Source: Azospirillum soli
GTDB taxonomy: Bacteria > Pseudomonadota > Alphaproteobacteria > Azospirillales > Azospirillaceae
DNA: 64,000 bases
Assembly: GCF_017876165.1 (NCBI RefSeq)
Contig: NZ_JAGINQ010000007.1
Span: 1-64,000 of the forward strand
Reading direction: 5' to 3'
Shown here: positions 58,102 through 64,000 of the stretch, one piece after another
How the letters are laid out: every line of letters begins with the position of its first letter
How positions within the stretch are numbered: position 1 is the first letter of the stretch
Made by a program: the position numbers and the translations under genes
Notes under the pieces: generated by a model
Told to the model about the DNA's origin: nothing
Databases searched by the model: none
Seen by the model: only the letters and a program-made list of their open reading frames with translations

Positions 58102-58907
58102 TGCACGGCTCCCTGCACCCAGGGCAGCGAGATGACGGCCTCGATCTCGCCGCCCTGCGTGTCGCGCCCGGTCAGCGTCAGCGCGCGGGACGACGCGCCC
58201 GGCTTCACGTCGAGCGTGAAGACCGGGTTTTCGGACAGCGGCTCCAGCGTTTCCAGCCGGGCCAGTTCCTTGCCGTCGGCGTCGCGCAGGCTGAGCTTTT
58301 CGATGAAGTAGGCGGGGATGCCGGCGATCAGCCCGTTGTCCATGGGGTGCCGCACGCGGAAGCGCACGCGGGAGGTCTTGTCTTCTCCCGTGGGCGCCCA
58401 GGCGCGGGCCTGCACCTCGCCCACATGGTCGGCCCAGTCGGGGGCGGCGTAGGTGACGGGCGGCGCGGTGCAGCCGCCGCCGGCCGCATCGACAACCTTG
58501 CCGCCGATGTGCCAGACGCCGTCCGGCGTGCGCGCGGCGGCGCGGACGGGGGTCGCCTGCTGCACCCGGATGCGCGTGCCGATCACCGGCTTGGCCGCGA
58601 CCGGGTGATAGCGCAGCACCACCGGAAAGGGGTTGAGGTCGGTGATCAGCACCATCTCCTCGACCACGCCGAGCGCCGAGGCGTCGGCCGAAACCGGCAC
58701 GGCGGTGGCGTTCTCGGCGTTGTCGGGGGCAGAAACCGTGACGCGCTCGTCGAAGACGATGGGGGCTTTGCCGAACAGGTCGGCGCGCAGCACGTCCCAC
58801 ATCACGGAGCCCAAGGGATCCAGCGGTTCTTGCGCCGGTTCCGCCGCCAGCGCCGGCCCGGCCAGCGCGGCAGCGATGACCGCAGTTGCGAGAAGCCTCG
58901 GCGTCAT
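58098..58907 (-). CDS. Quinoprotein dehydrogenase-associated SoxYZ-like carrier
   Basis: A 269-residue exported fusion of SoxY-like and SoxZ-like domains. Signal peptide residues 1-21. The SoxY part (about 35-160) carries a single Cys in GGGCTAPP near residue 155, placed like the substrate-bearing Cys of SoxY; the SoxZ-like part (about 165-265) ends in DTQGGEIEAVISLPWVQ. The family accompanies PQQ dehydrogenases, where the Cys may carry a thiol-bound intermediate. Stop overlaps the start of the metallohydrolase-like gene. Confidence 0.92.
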   Translation of the reverse strand: MTPRLLATAVIAAALAGPALAAEPAQEPLDPLGSVMWDVLRADLFGKAPIVFDERVTVSAPDNAENATAVPVSADASALGVVEEMVLITDLNPFPVVLRYHPVAAKPVIGTRIRVQQATPVRAAARTPDGVWHIGGKVVDAAGGGCTAPPVTYAAPDWADHVGEVQARAWAPTGEDKTSRVRFRVRHPMDNGLIAGIPAYFIEKLSLRDADGKELARLETLEPLSENPVFTLDVKPGASSRALTLTGRDTQGGEIEAVISLPWVQGAVQ

Positions 58908-58929
58908 TCGGTCCTCCCCTTTTTGATTT

Positions 58930-59787
58930 TTACTCCGTCGGTACGGCGTTGCGCGTCACCCCGTACCGTTGGAAAATCTTGTCCAGCGTCCCGTCCTCGA
59001 TCGTCGCCGTGATCACGTCGCCCACCGCGTAGGCAAGGTCGCGGGAGTTCTCCTTCACCGCCATGCCGATGTCCCAGCTGGACGTCATCATGCCGGGAAA
59101 GCTGACCGGGGTGACCGGGAAGTTCTTCACCCGCTCGCCCAGCGCGCCTTCGATCTGGCTTTGCGTCGCGACGATGGCGGACACGTCGCCCTTCACCAGG
59201 GCATCGACCGCCTCGGGCACCGTCATGTAATGGACGATCCGCTCGCGCAGGCGTCCGCCGAAGGCCCCCAGCAGGAAGAAGTCGGGGATGCTGTCGACCT
59301 CCACCCCCACCGGCTCGTCCGGCAGGGCGGCCAGCAGGGGCTGGGTCACGCGCATCGGGTTGCGCGCCAGCGCGAAATTTTCCCGCTGGTACGGGCCGAA
59401 CAGTACGGCCTCCGGGTTGCGCAGGCCGAATTCCTTCTCGTAGGGGACATGCATCATCACGTCGGCGACGCCGCCGCCGAGGTAATGGCCCTTCCAGACG
59501 GCGTTGCGCAGGTCGTCGAAGACCGTCTCGCCGGCCGTCAACTCCATGTAATCGACCTTGACGCCCAGCCGTTCGGCGATGACGCGGCCGAGGTCCACGT
59601 CCACGCCGGTCAGCCTGCCGCCGTCGCGATAGGAAAAGGGCGGGTTGTCGCGATAGACCGCGACACGCAGCCGCCCGTCCGCCATCACGTCGTCCAACGG
59701 CCGCGCGCTGGCGCGCCGGGGGGCAACCCCGGCGGCCAGCGCGGCGGCGGTCAGCGTGAGGAAATGGCGCCGTCCAAGCAGGCTCAT
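58930..59787 (-). CDS. Quinoprotein-associated periplasmic binding protein (XoxJ/MoxJ-like)
   Basis: A 285-residue type II solute-binding fold. The N-terminus has a twin-arginine signal (LGRRHFLTLTAAALAAGV). Lobe motifs are LRVAVYRDNPPFSYRDGGRLTGVDVDLGRVIAERLG and a C-terminal TIEDGTLDKIFQRYGV. No membrane partner lies beside it, and family members near methanol or ethanol dehydrogenases (MoxJ, XoxJ) act as assembly or activation partners of the enzyme rather than importers. Lies between pedF and the SoxYZ-like gene in one minus-strand unit. Confidence 0.9.
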   Translation of the reverse strand: MSLLGRRHFLTLTAAALAAGVAPRRASARPLDDVMADGRLRVAVYRDNPPFSYRDGGRLTGVDVDLGRVIAERLGVKVDYMELTAGETVFDDLRNAVWKGHYLGGGVADVMMHVPYEKEFGLRNPEAVLFGPYQRENFALARNPMRVTQPLLAALPDEPVGVEVDSIPDFFLLGAFGGRLRERIVHYMTVPEAVDALVKGDVSAIVATQSQIEGALGERVKNFPVTPVSFPGMMTSSWDIGMAVKENSRDLAYAVGDVITATIEDGTLDKIFQRYGVTRNAVPTE

Positions 59788-59826
59788 TCTTCGATCACCA
59801 TCGTTCCGTCACCCATTCCGCCACGG

Positions 59827-60258
59827 TCATTCCGTGTGCACCGTCTCCAGCCAGGACCGGATCGCCCACAGGGCTTCCTGCCCCAGGGATTCGCCGAACT
59901 TCGGCATGTAGGTCACGCCGTTGCGGATCGAGCCGTTGATGACGCGCTCCTTGAACCACTCGTCGCCGACGTCGCCGAGGTCGAGGTAGCGCAGGTCCGG
60001 GGCGATGCCGCCCGACACCGCGCCCAACCCGTGGCAGCGCGCGCAGTTCTGGTTGAAGGCCGAGGCGCCGATCTCGATGGCGCGGGCGTTGCCGCGGTAG
60101 GGATTGCTGTCGCGCCACGCCTCGCCCAGCTTTTCGAGGCCGGTGGTGTCCACGGCCTGGGGCGTCACGTCGCCATGGGCGAAGGCCACCGCCGAAGCGG
60201 CCGCGACACCGCCGAAAATAAGACCTGCGGCCGCAAGCCGGAGAAGCCGAGCGTTCAT
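59827..60258 (-). CDS. pedF: Cytochrome c-550 PedF
   Basis: A 143-residue exported cytochrome that takes electrons from the PQQ alcohol dehydrogenase. Signal peptide residues 1-28 (cleavage after AFA, leaving HGDVTPQAVD, the family's typical start). The haem motif is NQNCARCHGLGAVSGG (CxxCH) and the Met ligand is in TYMPKFGESLG. First gene of the minus-strand PQQ unit; divergent from the binding-protein gene at 60489 across a 230-bp region with paired inverted repeats. Confidence 0.94.
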   Translation of the reverse strand: MNARLLRLAAAGLIFGGVAAASAVAFAHGDVTPQAVDTTGLEKLGEAWRDSNPYRGNARAIEIGASAFNQNCARCHGLGAVSGGIAPDLRYLDLGDVGDEWFKERVINGSIRNGVTYMPKFGESLGQEALWAIRSWLETVHTE

Positions 60259-60342
60259 GGTGGGCGTCCTCTTTCCTAAGCGAGCGAATGGGGAGTTTTG
60301 TTGCCCCCGAGCATAACCGCCGCCTCCACCCCGCTTAATTGG

Positions 60343-60420
60343 ACTTTGGTAGCAGCCGCCCCGCAACCGCTTCGAACCGCTTGGCTTCCGGCCCTTTCCC
60401 ACCGCGTATCGTACCAAAGT
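60343..60420. promoter_or_regulatory. Paired inverted repeats in the divergent pedF/ABC promoter region
   Basis: ACTTTGGTA (60343-60351) and TACCAAAGT (60412-60420) are exact reverse complements, 60 bp apart, one near each of the two divergent start sites. The matching edges extend to CTTTGGTA-N-G/C. Two identical operator half-sites or two full sites for one activator would coordinate both halves of the PQQ island. Confidence 0.5.
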
Positions 60421-60488
60421 TGCATTACAAACGATCACCCACCGGAGCTAACCTGAATTCCCGTAACTAGGAGAGCTCCGCAACCGCG

Positions 60489-61664
60489 ATGCGCCTCTTC
60501 CTCCTTATCCCCTCCCTGCTGGCCGGCTGGCTCGCCGCCACGCCGGCCGCCTTTTCCCAGGATGTGGCGACCGTCCGCATCGCCTACCTGACGCAGGAGG
60601 TCGAGCACCCGCCCGCCCTGTCGAATCTCGACGAGCCGCCGTCCGACGAAGGGCTGGCCGGCGCCCGGCTGGCCATCGCCGACAACGACAGCACCGGCCG
60701 CTTCCTGAAGCAGCGGTTCGAGCTGGACGCCGTCACCGTTCCCATCGACGGCGACCCGGCCGATGCCCTGCGCGAGCTGGCCGGCCAGGGCCACCGCATC
60801 GTCGTTCTGGACCTGCCCGGCGACGCCGCCGGCCAGCTCGCCAGGCTGCCCGAGGCGGCGAACCTGCTGCTGTTCAACGCCGGCTCCACCGACGACGCGC
60901 TGCGCAACGAGGCCTGCGCGCCCAACCTGCTGCACACCATGCCCAGCCGCGCCATGCTGGCCGACGCGCTGGCGCAGTATCTGGCGGTGAAGCGCTGGAC
61001 CAAGTGGCTGCTGGTCACCGGCCCGCGCCCGGAGGACAAGCTCTACGCCGCCGCCGTGAAGCGCGCCGCCAAGCGATTCGGCGCCGAGGTCGTGGAGGAA
61101 AAGACCTGGACCGGGGAGCATGACGCCCGCCGCACCGCGCAGGCGGAAATCCCCGTGCTGACCCAGGGCAAGCGCCACGACGTGGTGATCGTCGCCGACG
61201 AGATCGGCGACTTCGGCGACTACATGATGTACCGCACCTGGGAACCGCGCCCGGTCGCCGGCACGCAGGGCCTCGTCCCGACCAACTGGCACCGCGCGCA
61301 CGAGGCGTGGGGCGCGGCGCAGTTGCAATCCCGCTTCAAGACCTCCGCCCAGCGCCTCATGCTGCCGCGCGATCACGCCGTCTGGGCGGCGATCCGCGCG
61401 GTGGGCGAGGCGGCGACGCGCACCCGCTCCACCGATCCGTCGGCCCTGACGGCCTACATCAAGGGGCCGGACTTCAACCTCGCCGCCTTCAAGGGCGTGC
61501 CGCTCTCCTTCCGTTCCTGGGACGGGCAGCTGCGCCAGCCGGTGCTGGTGGCCGCCGACCGTTCCCTGGTCACGGTGTCGCCGCAGGAAGGCTTCCTGCA
61601 CCCGAAAACCGAACTCGACTCACTCGGCTACGACCAGCCCGAAACGGGCTGCCGCCAGCGCTGA
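60489..61664 (+). CDS. PQQ alcohol-system ABC transporter substrate-binding protein
   Basis: A 391-residue exported protein of the branched-chain amino acid binding fold, in the subfamily tied to PQQ-dependent alcohol degradation. Signal peptide residues 1-23. Landmarks are VRIAYLTQEVEHPPALSNL, the domain start, GHRIVVLDLPGD, LLFNAGSTDDALRNEAC and LHTMPSRAMLADALAQYL. It begins a plus-strand operon with the YVTN propeller and an ABC transporter (gaps 18, 4 and -4 bp). Confidence 0.92.
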   Translation: MRLFLLIPSLLAGWLAATPAAFSQDVATVRIAYLTQEVEHPPALSNLDEPPSDEGLAGARLAIADNDSTGRFLKQRFELDAVTVPIDGDPADALRELAGQGHRIVVLDLPGDAAGQLARLPEAANLLLFNAGSTDDALRNEACAPNLLHTMPSRAMLADALAQYLAVKRWTKWLLVTGPRPEDKLYAAAVKRAAKRFGAEVVEEKTWTGEHDARRTAQAEIPVLTQGKRHDVVIVADEIGDFGDYMMYRTWEPRPVAGTQGLVPTNWHRAHEAWGAAQLQSRFKTSAQRLMLPRDHAVWAAIRAVGEAATRTRSTDPSALTAYIKGPDFNLAAFKGVPLSFRSWDGQLRQPVLVAADRSLVTVSPQEGFLHPKTELDSLGYDQPETGCRQR

Positions 61665-61682
61665 AAGGACGCACGACGTTTC

Positions 61683-62654
61683 ATGAGGACTTTCCTGCTT
61701 GCCGCCCTGTTGGCCGGCTGCGCCATCCCCGCCGCCGTTCCCGCTTGGGCCGAGACCATCTATGTGTCGAACGAGAAGGACAACACGCTGTCCATCATCG
61801 ACGGCGCGACGCTGACGGTGAAGGAGACCGTGAAGGTCGGCCGCCGCCCGCGCGGCATCACGCTGAGCACCGACGGCAAGCTTCTCTACATCTGCGCCAG
61901 CGACGACGACACGGTGCAGGTGATGGATCTGGCGACGAAGAAGATCCTGCACGACCTGCCCTCCGGCGAGGATCCGGAGCTGTTCGCGCTGCATCCGGAC
62001 GGCAAGCAGCTGTTCATCGCGAACGAGGAAAGCAACGTCGTCACCGTCGTGGACGTGCCGGGGCGCAAGGTCGCCTATCAGGTGGACGTCGGCGTCGAGC
62101 CGGAGGGCATGGCCGTCAGCCCGGACGGCAAGTGGGCCGTGAACACGTCGGAGACGACGAACATGGTCCATTGGATCGACACGGAGAAGCGGTCCATCGT
62201 GGACAACACGCTGGTCGACGCCCGCCCGCGCTACGCTCAGTTCAGCCAGGACGGCAGCCGCCTGTGGGTGTCGGCGGAGATCGGCGGCACGGTGTCGGTG
62301 ATCGACACGGCCACGCGGCAGGTCGCCAAGACCATCGGCTTCAAGATCAAGGGCGTCGCCAAGGACAAGATCCAGCCGGTCGGCGTCAAGCTGACCGACG
62401 ACGGCCGTTACGCCTTCGTCGCCCTCGGCCCCGCCAACCACGTCGCGGTGGTGGACGCCAAGACCTTCGAGGTGAAGGACTATCTGCTGGTCGGCCGGCG
62501 CGTCTGGCAGCTGGACCTGTCGCCCGACCAGAAGCGGCTCTACACGACCAACGGCGTGTCGGGCGACGTGTCGGTGATCGACGTGGACAGCCTGAAGGTG
62601 GTGAAGTCCATCAAGGTCGGCCGCTATCCCTGGGGCGTGGCGGTCAAGGGGTAA
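61683..62654 (+). CDS. PQQ-associated YVTN beta-propeller protein
   Basis: A 323-residue exported seven-bladed propeller. Signal peptide residues 1-23. Repeats of the YVTN type occur about every 42 residues: IYVSNEKDNTLSIIDGATL, LYICASDDDTVQVMDLAT, LFIANEESNVVTVVDVPG and four more, each with a D-G-K/R turn. The subfamily always lies beside the PQQ-linked ABC genes and may scaffold or bind a ligand in the periplasm. Confidence 0.93.
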   Translation: MRTFLLAALLAGCAIPAAVPAWAETIYVSNEKDNTLSIIDGATLTVKETVKVGRRPRGITLSTDGKLLYICASDDDTVQVMDLATKKILHDLPSGEDPELFALHPDGKQLFIANEESNVVTVVDVPGRKVAYQVDVGVEPEGMAVSPDGKWAVNTSETTNMVHWIDTEKRSIVDNTLVDARPRYAQFSQDGSRLWVSAEIGGTVSVIDTATRQVAKTIGFKIKGVAKDKIQPVGVKLTDDGRYAFVALGPANHVAVVDAKTFEVKDYLLVGRRVWQLDLSPDQKRLYTTNGVSGDVSVIDVDSLKVVKSIKVGRYPWGVAVKG

Positions 62655-62658
62655 GGGA

Positions 62659-63399
62659 ATGGCGGCGCCGGCGCTCTCCATCGAAGGGCTCAGCTACGCC
62701 TACGGGCGGGGCGCCTTTGCCTTGAAGGACGTGGCGTTGACGGTCGAGGCGGGGTCCTTCACGGCCCTCCTCGGCCCCAACGGCGCCGGCAAGACGACGC
62801 TGTTCGCCCTCATCACACGCCTGTTCGAATCGCCGGGCGGCACCATCCGCATCGGCGGCGCGGACCTGCGGCGGGAGCCCACCAGGGCGCTCGCCCGCAT
62901 GGGGGTGGTGTTCCAGCAGCCGACGCTCGACCTCGACCTGACGGTGCGGCAGAACCTGCTGTACTTCGCGGCGCTGCACGGCATTCCGCGCCGCACCGCG
63001 CAGGCCCGCGCGCTCGGTTCCCTCGAACAGCTCGGCATGGCGGAGCGCATCGACGAGACCGTGCGCACGCTGAACGGGGGCCATCGGCGGCGCGTGGAGC
63101 TGGCCCGCGCGCTGCTGCACGAACCGGCCCTGCTGGTGCTGGACGAGCCGACCGTCGGCCTCGACGTGCCGGCCCGCCGCGCCATCGTGGAGCATGTCCA
63201 TTCCCTGTGCCGGGAGCGCGGCATCGCCGTGCTCTGGGCCACCCACCTGATCGACGAGATCGCCCCCGACGACCGCGTCGTGGTCATCCACAAGGGGCAG
63301 ATCCGGGCATCCGGGCCGGTCGCCGACGTGAACCGCGACACCGGGGCCGACACCCTCACCGACAGCTTCAACCGGCTGATCGCCAAGGAGGCGGCATGA
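62659..63399 (+). CDS. PQQ alcohol-system ABC transporter ATP-binding protein
   Basis: A 246-residue ATPase. Walker A GPNGAGKTT (about residue 36), Q-loop GVVFQQPTLD, signature LNGGHRRRVELARALL (variant LNGGH), Walker B LLVLDEPTVGLD and H-loop WATHLIDEI. The DrrA/export-type build, without a periplasmic-lobe partner requirement, suggests export. Overlaps the permease start by ATGA. Confidence 0.93.
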   Translation: MAAPALSIEGLSYAYGRGAFALKDVALTVEAGSFTALLGPNGAGKTTLFALITRLFESPGGTIRIGGADLRREPTRALARMGVVFQQPTLDLDLTVRQNLLYFAALHGIPRRTAQARALGSLEQLGMAERIDETVRTLNGGHRRRVELARALLHEPALLVLDEPTVGLDVPARRAIVEHVHSLCRERGIAVLWATHLIDEIAPDDRVVVIHKGQIRASGPVADVNRDTGADTLTDSFNRLIAKEAA

Positions 63400-64000
63400 C
63401 GACGGCCGCGCATTACGCCCGCGCGCTGGGCGGCATCGTCGGGCGGGAGGTGCTGCGCTTCGTGCACCAGCGCGAACGCTTCCTGTCGGCGCTGGTCCGC
63501 CCGCTGCTCTGGCTGTTCGTCTTCGCGGCGGGTTTCCGGGCGGCGCTGGGCATCGCCATCACCCCGCCCTACGAGACCTACATCCCCTACGAGGTCTACA
63601 TCGTCCCCGGCCTGGTCGGGATGGTGCAGCTGTTCAACGGGATGCAAAGCTCGCTCTCCATGGTCTACGACCGCGAGATGGGCAGCATGCGCATGCTGCT
63701 GGTCAGCCCCCTGCCCCGCTGGTTCCTGCTGACGGCGAAGCTGCTGGCCGGGACGGCGGTGTCGATCCTCCAGGTCTACGCGTTCCTGGCCATCGCTTGG
63801 CTGTACGGCGTGCAGGCGCCGCCGCTGGGCTACGTCACGGTGCTGCCGGCGCTGGTGGTGACGGGGCTGATGCTGGGGGCGCTGGGGATGCTGCTGTCCT
63901 CGGCGATCCGGCAGCTGGAGAACTTCGCGGGCGTGATGAATTTCGTCATCTTCCCGACCTTCTTCCTGTCCACCGCCCTCTACCCGCTGTGGAAGATGCA
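63396..64000 (+). CDS. PQQ alcohol-system ABC transporter permease (PedC-like), partial
   Basis: The first 201 codons of an ABC-2 type permease; the gene runs off the window. After a short amphipathic N-terminus (REVLRFVHQRERFLSALVRP, the family's coupling helix) come hydrophobic spans, the loop EVYIVPGLVGMVQLFNGMQ and SMVYDREMGSMRMLLVSPLPRW. It matches permeases of the PQQ/phenylethanol (ped) clusters. The ABC-2 type and the export-type ATPase point to an exporter. Confidence 0.9.
   Translation, partial: MTTAAHYARALGGIVGREVLRFVHQRERFLSALVRPLLWLFVFAAGFRAALGIAITPPYETYIPYEVYIVPGLVGMVQLFNGMQSSLSMVYDREMGSMRMLLVSPLPRWFLLTAKLLAGTAVSILQVYAFLAIAWLYGVQAPPLGYVTVLPALVVTGLMLGALGMLLSSAIRQLENFAGVMNFVIFPTFFLSTALYPLWKM

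Noticed and set aside
1..64000. CRISPR arrays, insertion sequences, prophage or integrase genes
   Set aside because: No spaced direct-repeat array, transposase, integrase or phage structural gene was seen; the only repeats are short palindromes and small tandem repeats.

Overview
The window is about 64 kb of GC-rich, gene-dense alphaproteobacterial chromosome. MmcB, GluQRS, Coq7, a DUF4743 Nudix protein, TTAACCAT (CtrA-type) boxes and many PilZ/sensor-kinase genes point to a Rhodospirillales bacterium, most likely Azospirillum. That is an inference from gene content and composition; no rRNA gene is present. I see no IS element, prophage, integrase, plasmid gene or CRISPR array. Long open frames opposite real genes are artefacts of GC-rich codons.

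Layout. 0.1-4.3 kb: small proteins (YccF, a lipoprotein), a DUF3095 cyclase-like protein, a CBS-pair protein and a PilZ-like protein. 4.4-7.1 kb: overflow operon of a MaoC-phosphotransacetylase fusion and acetate kinase. 7.7-14.6 kb: signalling block with a CHASE/PAS histidine kinase, a degenerate kinase-receiver protein, a second kinase, MmcB and a receiver-Hpt protein. 14.7-19.0 kb: multi-cluster ferredoxin-like protein, MoaA, NAD kinase. 19.0-22.4 kb: N-formylglutamate amidohydrolase, AstE/AspA-type hydrolase, AbrB-family permease and a 24-codon hydrophobic micro-ORF. 22.4-31.4 kb: CreA, AI-2E permease, SPFH/NfeD pair, DMT exporter, solo HRDC protein, STAS protein, ferritin-like protein, DUF1003. 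31.4-38.9 kb: HrpB, a class III cyclase, the AmmeMemoRadiSam pair, a PilZ protein. 39.0-44.0 kb: the PrkA-YeaH-SpoVR stress operon. 44.8-49.5 kb: CheY-like regulator, Nudix, GluQRS, HNH nuclease, DUF1289, Coq7, DsbB. 49.8 kb: tRNA-Leu(CAA).

50.1-64.0 kb is one functional island for periplasmic PQQ-dependent alcohol oxidation. It holds a quinoprotein dehydrogenase with the Asp-x-Asp signature of lanthanide enzymes, the cytochrome c PedF and a second cytochrome c, a SoxYZ-like carrier, a metallohydrolase-like relay protein, a CXXCW rhodanese-like protein, a periplasmic binding protein, a YVTN propeller, two ABC transporters (the second runs off the window) and a NarL/LuxR-type response regulator. 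Electrons would pass from alcohol through PQQ to cytochrome c; the transporters and relay proteins are known companions whose substrates remain unproven.

Intergenic regions carry a dispersed GC-rich palindromic repeat family (about 30.2, 38.95 and 53.76 kb), a different 81-bp palindrome at 34.03 kb, and several precise inverted repeats between divergent genes that look like operators. The least explained items are the 24-aa peptide gene, a structured leader ahead of tRNA-Leu, the paired inverted repeats in front of pedF, and the AmmeMemoRadiSam locus, whose chemistry is still unknown.
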